Assembly (NCBI GenBank): GCA_036374795.1
Contig: DASUTC010000345.1
Span: 1 to 63,031, forward strand
Direction: 5' to 3'
DNA length: 63,031 nt
DNA from: Herpetosiphonaceae bacterium
Lineage (GTDB): Bacteria > Chloroflexota > Chloroflexia > Chloroflexales > Kallotenuaceae
How positions within the stretch are numbered: position 1 is the first letter of the stretch; the number at the start of each line of letters is the position of its first letter. The notes below the pieces were generated by a model, which saw nothing but the letters and a program-made list of their open reading frames with translations, did not search any database and was not told the origin of the DNA. A program made the position numbers and the translations under genes. Below, piece after piece: positions 1-8,882 of this stretch.

Positions 1-1
1 G

Positions 2-820
2 CTTAATCAGTTGACCTGCCCCGCCTCCTTTACGATGGACTCCAATGGTCTGGCCTCCGGAAATCACTTTTTAGAAGCGCTGCTCTCCGGTCTGTACGAG
101 CTGATTGAGCGTGATGGCGTGTCCTGTCATAGCGAGGCCGAGCGGTATGGATGGCAGAAAAGGCGGATCACGCTGGAGAGCATCGCGGATCAGACGATCC
201 AGCAGATCATCGCCATGCTGCGCGCGAAAGAGCTTGTTCCGATTATTCTGGATTGTACAACCGATATTGGCGTTCCCACCTTCGAGGCGTATCTTTACGA
301 CATGCGATCGAACGTCGTTCCGATCTCGCATGGCTATGGCGCGCATCTCAACCCGGCAGTAGCGATCACGCGCGCGCTCACGGAAGCGGTCCAGGCGCGA
401 ACGCTGATTATTTCGGGCGCGCGCGATGATTTATTCAAGGATATTTATCGCGCGAATCGCATCCGGTATACCTCGCTGGTCAAACACGTCGAATCCAAGG
501 CCGATAGCGTACCGCTGAGCTACACCAATGTCGGCCACGCGACCTTCGAGGAAGATGCGTATCTGCTGATAGAGCGATTGAAACAGGCCGGGCTGGAGCA
601 GGTGATTGTGTTCGACCTTTCACCGGAAACAATCGACATCAGCGTCTTACGAGTAATCGTGCCCGGCCTTGAGGGATACTACTATTACGGCTACAACCCC
701 AGGTGGCGGGCATACCGTTTTATCGAGCAGGTTTGCGACGCATCTACCGTAGCCCGGATCAAGAGCAGTACGCTCGCACGCGAGGCATCGACCCACTCTC
801 CGGCAGGAGGAATCATTTAA
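2..820 (+). CDS. YcaO-domain cyclodehydratase/thioamidase, 5' end missing
   Basis: The reading frame is open to the left edge, so the N-terminal part of this gene lies outside the window. The visible 270 or so residues are the C-terminal half of a YcaO enzyme. The motif SNGLASGN followed by EALLSGLYELIERD and, further on, RALTEAVQARTLIISGARDD are the ATP/Mg-binding hallmarks of the family. YcaO proteins activate peptide backbone amides with ATP, making azolines or thioamides in ribosomal peptides. The C-terminus (SPAGGII) lacks the PxPxP ending seen in many azoline-forming YcaOs, which fits the TfuA-dependent class. The stop codon overlaps the TfuA start (TAATG), so the two are translationally coupled. 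The family is certain; the exact chemistry is inferred. Confidence 0.93.
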   Translation, partial: LNQLTCPASFTMDSNGLASGNHFLEALLSGLYELIERDGVSCHSEAERYGWQKRRITLESIADQTIQQIIAMLRAKELVPIILDCTTDIGVPTFEAYLYDMRSNVVPISHGYGAHLNPAVAITRALTEAVQARTLIISGARDDLFKDIYRANRIRYTSLVKHVESKADSVPLSYTNVGHATFEEDAYLLIERLKQAGLEQVIVFDLSPETIDISVLRVIVPGLEGYYYYGYNPRWRAYRFIEQVCDASTVARIKSSTLAREASTHSPAGGII

Positions 821-2217
821 TGCTGCAACCAGCAGAGATCGTCGTTTTTTTAGGCCCGTCGCTGCCACTGGCCGAGGCGAAAAAGATCCGCAACGCAACC
901 TTCCTGCCTCCAGCGGAGCAAGGCGATCTGCTGGGTGTGGTGAACGACTTTAAGCCCCGCGTGATCGGCTTGATCGATGGCGTCTTTCTTTCCAAACCTG
1001 CGGTCTGGCACAAAGAAATTTTGTACGCCCTTACCTGCGGCATCCATGTCTATGGTGCCAGCAGCATGGGAGCGCTGCGTGCGGCTGAGCTATCCGCGTT
1101 TGGCATGCGCGGCGTCGGCGAGATTTTTAAGAAATTTGCCAGCGGCGAATTCCTCGACGATGACGAAGTAGCGCTGGTGCATGGCGACGCCGACACCAAC
1201 TATCGCGCGCTCACGGAGCCGATGGTCAATGTGCGGGAAACATTGGTGCAGGCCCGGCAGCATGGGATCATCGATCAAGCGCAGTACGAGGCTTTAGAGC
1301 AACTGGCAAAGCAGATCTACTTTGCAGAGCGTACGCGCCCGGCTTTTATCAGCGCGGCGGTAGAGCAGGGTATTGTAGCCGATGGCGGCAAGCTCGCTGC
1401 GTTCTTTGCTACGAACTACGTAGATGTCAAACGTCAGGACGCCATCGATCTGCTGACGGTCCTGACCAGACTCCCCGACGACTTAGCGCCCTTCGTCGCC
1501 GATTTCGAGCTGGCAAATAATCGTCTTTTCGAGACGCTGCTCTTGAAAGATGCTTCGATCTGGGAAGGCGATACGAAGATTACGCGCGGCGATGTCATGT
1601 CGTATCATGCGCTGCACGACGCCAGCTTTGAGTATTCAAACTTCAGCGCGCTGAATCGCGGCCTCGCCCTGATCCTGGCCGAGATGCTGGGCGTCCAAGT
1701 CACCTCGGATGATATAGCGGACGAGCGGCGTCGCTTCAAACTGAAACATCGTCTGGTCAAAGATGATGTGTTTCAGCAGTGGCTACGAGACAATCATATT
1801 GATGAAGCGTTCTTTAATGATCTGATGCGGCAAAAGGCTCTTTGTCGCCGGATGCACCAGTGGCTCTGGCTGAAGCACGGACGACTGGGCAGTACCGGCC
1901 TGCTGATGGAGGAGCTGATCCTCACGAATCGCTACAAGGATTTTCTGCGCAAAGCAGCCTTTCAACAGGATCTCATCGACCAGTACGCGCCTTTTATGAT
2001 CGACAGCGAGCACGGGCGCGACGCAACGATTCAGGAGTTGTTTCAAGACCATTTTCGCCACGAGGCGCTGACGCTCGATCAGCACTACACGAAATGGTTC
2101 AAAGAAGCGAACTTTCCAAGCCACGCCGCGCTTGAGCTAGAGCTCATCAGGGCGCAGCTTGCCCGGCAATCGTTGAGCCGGATGCTGCAACTGGATGACG
2201 GGCCTGCCAGATCATAA
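820..2217 (+). CDS. TfuA-like protein, partner of YcaO
   Basis: The start at 820 is chosen because AGGAGG lies at 805-810, nine bases upstream, and the ATG overlaps the ycaO stop. The first 130 residues are a clear TfuA domain: FLGPSLP near residue 10, IGLIDGVF near 50, and YGASSMGALRAAEL near 77-90. In known systems TfuA works with YcaO, for example in backbone thioamidation and in trifolitoxin biosynthesis, and is thought to help supply sulfur or activate the substrate. The remaining 330 residues are a charged, mainly helical C-terminal extension, present in some TfuA proteins, with no motif I recognise. Total length is 465 aa. It is the second gene of the RiPP-type cluster. Confidence 0.93.
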   Translation: MLQPAEIVVFLGPSLPLAEAKKIRNATFLPPAEQGDLLGVVNDFKPRVIGLIDGVFLSKPAVWHKEILYALTCGIHVYGASSMGALRAAELSAFGMRGVGEIFKKFASGEFLDDDEVALVHGDADTNYRALTEPMVNVRETLVQARQHGIIDQAQYEALEQLAKQIYFAERTRPAFISAAVEQGIVADGGKLAAFFATNYVDVKRQDAIDLLTVLTRLPDDLAPFVADFELANNRLFETLLLKDASIWEGDTKITRGDVMSYHALHDASFEYSNFSALNRGLALILAEMLGVQVTSDDIADERRRFKLKHRLVKDDVFQQWLRDNHIDEAFFNDLMRQKALCRRMHQWLWLKHGRLGSTGLLMEELILTNRYKDFLRKAAFQQDLIDQYAPFMIDSEHGRDATIQELFQDHFRHEALTLDQHYTKWFKEANFPSHAALELELIRAQLARQSLSRMLQLDDGPARS

Positions 2218-2325
2218 ACAGCATTCCACGGTCCTATCATCCTTGCGGGCGATGGTGAGCCGGATCGAGCTGGGCAGCGATTCCTGCTTACAACTGCAAC
2301 CAAAGGTCCTACGTGTAGAGCACCT

Positions 2326-4371
2326 ATGTCATCGTTACATCTACTTCGGCTGACAGATACGAGCGGGGCATTTGTTTCAGGAGATGTCTTCGAGCAAGCC
2401 TTTGCCGCAAGCCTGCGCCATATCGGCGTTGCTGTAACGAGGAACAACCACGAGGAGTTTTGGAGCGCTGCGCAATCGCGCCTGGTCGATTCGCCCGCGC
2501 CGCTGCCGGAGCGGCTGTCTGCGGATGTGGCCTTATTCGAGCGGGCTTTCGGCGCGTATGACGTGATCTGCCCCGACTATCGCTACCTTTTTTTCGCGCC
2601 GCTGTTGATGGCGCTCCGCAATCAAGCCAGATCGCCGGTTGCGTTTTGCCTCATTGCTCACTCGCCTGGCCTGTATGCCTTGGAGTGGGCACTCTTAGCG
2701 CCCTTGTTGTCGGAGCGAGATGTGATTATCGCGCCGAGCGAGTTTGCGCGTGATGCGATTCAAGCGCTAAACGGCGATCTCGCCCCCTACATTCGAGTCG
2801 CTCCCCACCCCGCCGCGCTGGAGGGAGCGCTTGCCCCGCACCAGGCACCTCCGTCGAGTGATGGGCGTCGACGTCCGGTTTCGCTGCTGAGCCTGTCGCG
2901 GATCATTCCAACCAAGCTGATCCATCGGCAGATCGATGCGCTGGCGCTGCTCCGGCAGTGGGGATACACGCAGATAAAGCTGCGCATTGCCGGCGAGCTA
3001 TGCGATCCGACGACACAGGAGCACACGCCCTATGCCAGCGTCCTGATCGCGCGGGTGCGCAGGCTTGGCCTTGAAGCGCATGTGGAATTTCTGGGAACGA
3101 TCCGCGATACCCGGCAGAAGATCGCGCTGCTGCAAGCAAGTGACATCCTGCTCAACCTCTCGACAACGCTTGAAGAATCCTTTGGAAAAGCCCTGGTCGA
3201 GGCGCTCAGCGTCGGCACGCCCGCGCTGGTGACGCGCTGGGACGGGCTTGTCGAGATCGTCGGCGCGTGCGGCGGATGCGTCGATGTGCAGAGCAGCGCG
3301 GCGACCGGCGTGCTCGATATGGATGCCGCCGCTCTGGCTCGACAGGTTCTTGCATTGCTCGACGGCAGCTTTGCTCTAGGAGATTGTCGCGAGCGTCTTC
3401 AAGCGATGTATCCGGCCTCGGCTGGCAGGCGCTACCGAGAAGTCTTAGCCGCCGCGCTGGATCGGGAAGCGATCGTTCCAGATGCCGCCGCCCTGTTGGT
3501 CGCCGCTCGGCGGGCCGCGCCTGAGACTGGGATATTATCTCGAACTGCCCCGCTGACCGTGATGACATGGACGGAGCTGTTCCTCGCCTATCTCGACGAG
3601 CTGCGGGAGCATCAGGACGAGCTGCATCCGCCAGCGGCGCTGAATATGGCAGCGCAGATCCAGGCGCAGGCAGATGCGGCGGCGAGCGCTCGTCAGCGTG
3701 TATCCGTGCGCAAGCTGCTGATCATGGCAACAGCTCCGTACCTGGAGTCCTTCTACGCCTACCGGGATCGTGTCGACGTGATCGCCGCAACGTCTGCGCC
3801 AAAGAGCCTTGACCGAACTTCCACGATAGATACAATCGACACGGTGATCGAGTGCGGCATCCGTGACGTAGATGCTACTCCCGCATCTCGTTTTGCCTGC
3901 CTGGTGTCGGGAGCGCACGTGCGACTGGACATCGAGCTGAAAGAAACGCTCAAAACCCTCTTTGCCGATCGTAGCCTGATGCGGGTTACGGTTTTATCTG
4001 CGCTGGGCGAGTGGCAGCCGATGTATGCGCTCTGCATGGAATTAACCGCCGTTCCACGTGAAGATCAGTACGTGCTGTTGCCAGCCCTGGCAACAGTAGG
4101 CCGGATTCTCAAGCCCGGCGATGCATACGTGCAAAGGCTGGTGGCCTGGGTCAGGGCCTTTCCCGACCATTTTTATACCTGGGTCATCTTGATGCGCATT
4201 GTTGAAACACTGGACGACGCCCCGATGCCCCGACCCGCTAAGCTGGCTTTGTACGACGAGTGCCTCCTGCATTTTGAAACAATCGTCGCTAGAAAAGACC
4301 TCGTTCAGCAGTTCCGCCACAAGGTGACACGCGGCAAGCTCGGCCTTTTGTTTCAAGCGGATGCGTTATGA
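2326..4371 (+). CDS. GT4-family glycosyltransferase with long C-terminal extension
   Basis: The 681-aa protein has a GT-B fold architecture. An N-terminal acceptor half runs to about residue 180, then a Rossmann nucleotide-sugar half with LSLSRIIPTKLIHRQI and LRIAGELCD. The E-x7-E signature EESFGKALVEALSVGTP is near residues 283-291. These features are typical of retaining GT4 enzymes such as those that modify polysaccharides or secondary metabolites. Residues 400-681 show no motif I know. The gene follows TfuA after a 108-bp gap and its stop overlaps the next start (ATGA, 4368-4371). In this setting it may glycosylate a peptide product, but a cell-surface substrate is possible. No membrane segment or signal peptide is visible. 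Confidence 0.85.
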   Translation: MSSLHLLRLTDTSGAFVSGDVFEQAFAASLRHIGVAVTRNNHEEFWSAAQSRLVDSPAPLPERLSADVALFERAFGAYDVICPDYRYLFFAPLLMALRNQARSPVAFCLIAHSPGLYALEWALLAPLLSERDVIIAPSEFARDAIQALNGDLAPYIRVAPHPAALEGALAPHQAPPSSDGRRRPVSLLSLSRIIPTKLIHRQIDALALLRQWGYTQIKLRIAGELCDPTTQEHTPYASVLIARVRRLGLEAHVEFLGTIRDTRQKIALLQASDILLNLSTTLEESFGKALVEALSVGTPALVTRWDGLVEIVGACGGCVDVQSSAATGVLDMDAAALARQVLALLDGSFALGDCRERLQAMYPASAGRRYREVLAAALDREAIVPDAAALLVAARRAAPETGILSRTAPLTVMTWTELFLAYLDELREHQDELHPPAALNMAAQIQAQADAAASARQRVSVRKLLIMATAPYLESFYAYRDRVDVIAATSAPKSLDRTSTIDTIDTVIECGIRDVDATPASRFACLVSGAHVRLDIELKETLKTLFADRSLMRVTVLSALGEWQPMYALCMELTAVPREDQYVLLPALATVGRILKPGDAYVQRLVAWVRAFPDHFYTWVILMRIVETLDDAPMPRPAKLALYDECLLHFETIVARKDLVQQFRHKVTRGKLGLLFQADAL

Positions 4372-6440
4372 GCATCACCTATGCCATACGTGACGCAGAC
4401 CCGGCACGCCCAACGTCTGCGCCTCAAGCCATCGTGATCGACCTGACGCAGCCCAACGCCACCCCATTTAAAGCTGCCTACGATCTGATTCAAACCGCGC
4501 TCCATGAATCATTTAAAGATCTGCTACCGCTGCTTTTTGATCCGGTCGTCTACCTTGACTTCTCAGATCTGACGAACATCTGGTATGGCCTTGAATCGAT
4601 TGGCAACACCAATCTGATTAAGGCCAAGCGCCTGGCGATGCGTCTTGCCGAGCGACTTCAAGGCGTAGAGCTGTATCTGCTCGTTCTTGTCGACAGCTCG
4701 ATGACCGAGGAAAACCTTGCGTTTCTCTGGTACTTTTACCAGAAAACGCGCTGCGCGCTACGCTTCTGCTATCAAGCGCCTGCGTTCTACGATACGTATG
4801 CTCCGGTTTTTTCACGCCTGAGCGATGCAGCAGCCGCATCTGAAGATCTCTTCGATGATCCTGCCCATCAATGGCATAGCGCGCTACGTCTGCCCGAAAC
4901 CTGGCTTCAGCTCTTTGATTCGCCATTCTACGAGTTCTTGATCGACAACCAGCGATTGGAGCCTGCCAGCGACGATCTTGAGCGGCGGATGATCTTCATC
5001 TGGCATATCCTGAGCACGGGTGCCACCGATCTGGCGCTTGCCTGGCTGACGATCTGCTGTCGATTGGAGCAGGATGCTGCGCTGCGCGCCAGGCTCTTTG
5101 TAGCGCGCCAGGCGTTTTTGCTCGGCTTACAGCACTTTACCCGGCTGCAACAGCCGGACATGGAAGTTGCTCCAGCGACCCAGGACGAGGCGACGACGCT
5201 GGCGTTTATTCAAGGATATGCAGCGCTGCTCACCAATGACCAGGCGCGCGCAGCCGATCAGCTTGCCGCCGCTGGTATCCACGCCGAGCTTGAGGCGCAC
5301 CAGACGCATGAGCTGTATCAATTGAATGCGTTCTCACTCCTGGCGTTCCGTGGCGGAGAGACGAAGACCGCGCAATCGCTTCAGCAGCGGATCTCCGGCT
5401 ACCGTGAGCAGCCCGCGCTCTATACTACGAATATCCATTACACGAATGAGCTGAATTTAGGACGAATCGCCAGATCGAAAAAGGAGTATGCGGCGGCGCT
5501 TACCCATTTCGAGCGTGCCTTCCAGCAATTAGAAGGCTTTAAACAGCCTGCCGACTATCTCTATCAACATCTGCTGCTCGCCGAAGTCCTGGAGGCGCTC
5601 GGCGATGTTGAGCGGGCCTTCTTCCACTGGGTCACAGCCGCGCTGGTCTGGTCTGCTCTGGTCTGTAAAAACGCTGTTCACTGGCGTATCCAGGCGTTTC
5701 TTCTAAAAACAGCGTTTCGCATCAGTCAGACCGTACCGTCCTCGGTGATCGGCGAGCGATTGCGCCAGAAGCTGACGTTCTTCGCAGACATGGGCTGCTA
5801 CAAACCGATCTCCTTTGAGCGGGCTGTTCCCATACGGACCCTAGAAACCGATCGCGCAATGCATACGGCGACCTATATCTATGCTCCGTTTCTTTCGATG
5901 ATTGGCACGTCCGACGGCCCGGAGATCGTCGATCCCTTCGAGCAGACGCCGATCTATCGCAGCGTGAACCAGCAGCTTCTTTCAATAGTGGCTGCGAAGA
6001 CCGGCTACGCCGCGATCGAGGGCTTCGGCTGTCTGTACCTGGATTTTGATCACGGCATGCCCACGCCGAGCGCGCCGGCGCACATTGCCTTGCGCTGCTC
6101 CAAGCTTGGCGCTAGCCTGTGGTGCCAGGGAGCAACCACAACTCCGGTGAGCGATCCGGCGGACATTCGCGCCATCCTGCATCCATCGATCCGAAGTGTC
6201 AGCCAGAGTCAGGGGAGGTGGTACGCACACTACCGCCGCTACCGCGCTCCAGAGCAGTTGACTTTTTTTGAGTATGTCTTCTTGAGCTACCTCAAGCAAC
6301 AGCAGGCAACCTTCCCGCAGATTCAACAGGCATTCTCAGGGCTTGAGCTGGAGCTGCTCTTCGCGATGCAAGATAAACACCTGGTTCATCTGGTTACGAG
6401 CGATGTTCACACCGGGCAACGAGATGACACTACCATTTAG
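4368..6440 (+). CDS. 690-aa uncharacterised protein with TPR-like helical repeats
   Basis: The start overlaps the glycosyltransferase stop by four bases (ATGA), so the genes are coupled. I do not recognise the family. Residues 1-170 look like an alpha/beta domain (AIVIDLTQP, VVYLDFSDL, VELYLLVLVD). Residues 220-440 are helical with TPR-like pairs, for example NELNLGRIARSKKEYAAALTH and LLLAEVLEALGDVERAFF. The last 60 residues (LTFFEYVFLSYLKQQQATF, then LLFAMQDKHLVHLV) resemble a winged-helix end, similar in look to small domains in other peptide-modifying proteins. No signal peptide or transmembrane helix is seen. A scaffold or substrate-recognition role in the cluster is plausible but unproven. 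Confidence 0.85.
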   Translation: MSITYAIRDADPARPTSAPQAIVIDLTQPNATPFKAAYDLIQTALHESFKDLLPLLFDPVVYLDFSDLTNIWYGLESIGNTNLIKAKRLAMRLAERLQGVELYLLVLVDSSMTEENLAFLWYFYQKTRCALRFCYQAPAFYDTYAPVFSRLSDAAAASEDLFDDPAHQWHSALRLPETWLQLFDSPFYEFLIDNQRLEPASDDLERRMIFIWHILSTGATDLALAWLTICCRLEQDAALRARLFVARQAFLLGLQHFTRLQQPDMEVAPATQDEATTLAFIQGYAALLTNDQARAADQLAAAGIHAELEAHQTHELYQLNAFSLLAFRGGETKTAQSLQQRISGYREQPALYTTNIHYTNELNLGRIARSKKEYAAALTHFERAFQQLEGFKQPADYLYQHLLLAEVLEALGDVERAFFHWVTAALVWSALVCKNAVHWRIQAFLLKTAFRISQTVPSSVIGERLRQKLTFFADMGCYKPISFERAVPIRTLETDRAMHTATYIYAPFLSMIGTSDGPEIVDPFEQTPIYRSVNQQLLSIVAAKTGYAAIEGFGCLYLDFDHGMPTPSAPAHIALRCSKLGASLWCQGATTTPVSDPADIRAILHPSIRSVSQSQGRWYAHYRRYRAPEQLTFFEYVFLSYLKQQQATFPQIQQAFSGLELELLFAMQDKHLVHLVTSDVHTGQRDDTTI

Positions 6441-7506
6441 CGCTCCTGCCGACCGTTTTTTTTCCACAGATTATGTTCACGCTCGCACGCGCTTCTTGGA
6501 AGCTGCGCAGCGCGCAACGGCGCTCCACCAGGCATTTTCCCATCCTCAATCCGATGATCTGTTTTGTGATGCGGTGATAGTGCCCCATCGCTCGCCCTAT
6601 GCGCTGATCACGCTGTCGGGAACTCACGGCGTCGAGGGCTACTGTGGCTCGGCTATTCAAAGCGCTGTGCTGCACTACAACGAGTATCTCGCCTGTCATC
6701 CGATGTTTCAGATCCACATTCATGGCCTGAATGCGTGGGGCATGCGGCATTTCAGCCGCACGGATGAGCAGCATGTTGATATAAACCGCAGCATCATCGA
6801 CTTTACCAGCGTGCTGCCCGTTAATCAGCTCTATCCGATGGTGCATGAGCATCTCTGTTTCCAAGATTGGGACGAGCGCACTATTGCCCGCTTCTGGGAT
6901 TTTCAGGAAACGTTTATCAGGACGCACGGCTTAACCGGCTGGAATAGAGCCTTCTCCGGCGGTCAGTACGACTATCCCGATGGCGTGATGTACGGCGGCA
7001 CCGCTCCAGGCTGGAGTCAGCGCGTTTTGCAGCGGATTGCCGGGCTTATCCCTGAGTTCGTGACGACGTTGATTGTTCTGGATTTTCACACGGGAGTCGG
7101 CCAGTTTGGCGAGGCGCTGATCCTGGTCAAGCAGCTTACGCCGATCGAGCTAGCCATCCGCCTCCCCTCGGTTCTTTCGCAGCGGCGCAGCCTGATTTTC
7201 GATGCCCATAACCTGCCGCTGAGCACGCACAACTTCTCTGGATTGGTGCTGGAAGCCTTTACCCGTCTGCCGCAGCGCTGTATCCCGCTGGTCGTTGAAT
7301 ACGGCACGTATCCCGCGCGCCAGATGATCGAGGCGATCCTCTATGATCGCTGGCTGGCCTGGAGCTCACAGGACACGGCGGCCCTGCGTCAGTCGTTGCT
7401 TGAGCAGTATTGTCCCTCCGATCCTGCCTGGCGCGATCGTGTGCTTGGTCATGCCTGGATGTTGCTGGATATGATTGGCAAGGATCTGGCGGAGCCTGAG
7501 CGATGA
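6424..7506 (+). CDS. DUF2817 family, M14-like zinc peptidase
   Basis: The start at 6424 gives MTLPFSAPADRFF and overlaps the preceding gene by 17 bases; a longer frame upstream has no family similarity. LSGTHGVEGYCGSAIQS at residues 64-80 carries the HxxE pair expected to bind zinc. HGLNAWGMRHFSRTDEQHVDINR and LDFHTGVGQFGEA (near residue 219) are the other conserved blocks of DUF2817, a family related to M14 carboxypeptidases. Length is 360 aa, close to normal. No signal peptide is visible, so it is probably cytoplasmic. In this cluster it could trim a peptide product or leader. The stop overlaps the next start by four bases (ATGA). Confidence 0.88.
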   Translation: MTLPFSAPADRFFSTDYVHARTRFLEAAQRATALHQAFSHPQSDDLFCDAVIVPHRSPYALITLSGTHGVEGYCGSAIQSAVLHYNEYLACHPMFQIHIHGLNAWGMRHFSRTDEQHVDINRSIIDFTSVLPVNQLYPMVHEHLCFQDWDERTIARFWDFQETFIRTHGLTGWNRAFSGGQYDYPDGVMYGGTAPGWSQRVLQRIAGLIPEFVTTLIVLDFHTGVGQFGEALILVKQLTPIELAIRLPSVLSQRRSLIFDAHNLPLSTHNFSGLVLEAFTRLPQRCIPLVVEYGTYPARQMIEAILYDRWLAWSSQDTAALRQSLLEQYCPSDPAWRDRVLGHAWMLLDMIGKDLAEPER

Positions 7507-8867
7507 GCGACATGCTGGACGTTTATTTTGCTCCGCACACGCTGCGCATCCACTGCCGCGATGCGAGCCAGCTTCAGCCGCGCGAGCAGCGCGCGGCAAC
7601 GTGGCAGCGTCGGCTGCGCGATGCTTTGCACAGGAGCACCTCGGAGGCCGAGCTGGTTCACATGTTCGACCGGCTTGAGCTTGAACGCCTGGTCCTGCCT
7701 TACTATCGCCGACTGATCGAGCAGAACTTGCTGTTCTTCACCTGGCAGCCCGGCGACCGAGCGCTGCTTACGATCCACCCGCTCACTCCCGATTTTACCT
7801 GGCAGAATCCGGCCCTCGCCTGTGCCAACACGCTCTCGCGCTTCGCGTACGTGCGCCGCGACGGAGATCGGTTCTGCCTTGAGTCGCCTGAGGCCGCCTG
7901 TATCATCTGCGACCTGGCCCCGGAGCTTGGAGCATGGCTGCTCACACTGCCTGAGCCGGAGCCTGCCGATGACAGGTATCGCCAGCTCTTTGATCTGCTG
8001 GCGCTGACGGGCTTCCTGGAGCCGCGTCACGAGCCTCCGACACGGCGCTATTGGGAATTTCATGATCGGCTATTTCACACCCAGTCGACGATCCATCGGC
8101 TCAATCAGCCATTTGGCGCGACGTACCGATTCGCGGGCGACCACGCCTATCCAGCCGCGTCCCAGCCGCCGCACACGGCTCAGGAATGTCCTCTCCCCGC
8201 GCCCGACGCCGAGCTGCTGGACACGGATATGCTGCGCAGCTTGCGGGCGCGGCGCTCGATACGCCAGCATGGAGCCAGGGGTATGTCGCTGGCGGCGCTC
8301 TCCACGCTGTTGTTTTTCGCCCTCAACGCCAGCGAGGCCCGCAGCGGCGGACCTGACTTGGAGCAAGCTGCCGCGACTCCGGCGCTTCCCACCTATACCA
8401 AAGCCTATCCGAGCGCCGGAGGCATTCACGAACTGGAGTTTTACCTGATCGTACGTCTCTGCGATGGCCTTCCAGCCGGTATCTATGCCTACGACGACAA
8501 ACAGCATACGCTCCGGCATTTGCCCAAGGTTTCGCCGTATGGAGCGCATCTGATCTCGAATGCTGCGCATCAGTGGGGCAGCCCCAACCGGCTACCGCAG
8601 ATGGTCATGCTGATCACCAGTCGGCTGGAGCAGCTTGCCTGGAAGTATGAAACGATCGCGTATCGCCTGACGCTGCTGAACGCGGGCTGTGCCGTGCAGA
8701 CGTTGTATCTCGTCTCCGCGAGCCTCGGCACTGCCTGCTGTGCGCTCGGCGGGATCAATAGCCTGCTGATGCGGTTTTTGGATCAGTTTGGTGAAATTCG
8801 AGGCGTTCCGCTGGCGCAGATCGCGATTGGCGAAGCGGGCACGCCAGCTGTAGACCAAGTGCCATAA
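7503..8867 (+). CDS. SagB-type FMN-dependent dehydrogenase
   Basis: The 454-aa protein has a winged-helix-like N-terminal region (residues 25-80, LERLVLPYYRRLIEQNLLFF). The SagB nitroreductase domain follows from about residue 230: LRARRSIRQHG, then YTKAYPSAGGIHELEFYLIV near residue 300, and CCALGGI near the end. SagB-type enzymes use FMN to oxidise azolines to azoles in TOMM and related RiPPs; TfxB of the trifolitoxin system is a relative. It is coupled to the DUF2817 gene by an ATGA overlap. Its presence beside YcaO and TfuA argues that at least one heterocycle is oxidised in the product, although SagB homologues with other substrates exist. Confidence 0.92.
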   Translation: MSDMLDVYFAPHTLRIHCRDASQLQPREQRAATWQRRLRDALHRSTSEAELVHMFDRLELERLVLPYYRRLIEQNLLFFTWQPGDRALLTIHPLTPDFTWQNPALACANTLSRFAYVRRDGDRFCLESPEAACIICDLAPELGAWLLTLPEPEPADDRYRQLFDLLALTGFLEPRHEPPTRRYWEFHDRLFHTQSTIHRLNQPFGATYRFAGDHAYPAASQPPHTAQECPLPAPDAELLDTDMLRSLRARRSIRQHGARGMSLAALSTLLFFALNASEARSGGPDLEQAAATPALPTYTKAYPSAGGIHELEFYLIVRLCDGLPAGIYAYDDKQHTLRHLPKVSPYGAHLISNAAHQWGSPNRLPQMVMLITSRLEQLAWKYETIAYRLTLLNAGCAVQTLYLVSASLGTACCALGGINSLLMRFLDQFGEIRGVPLAQIAIGEAGTPAVDQVP

Positions 8868-8882
8868 CTCAAGGAGCGTAGT

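Noticed and set aside
2252-2353. A 33-codon open frame between TfuA and the glycosyltransferase, considered as a precursor peptide
   Set aside because: There is no Shine-Dalgarno, it overlaps the start of the next gene by 28 bases, and it lacks a Cys/Ser/Thr-rich core.
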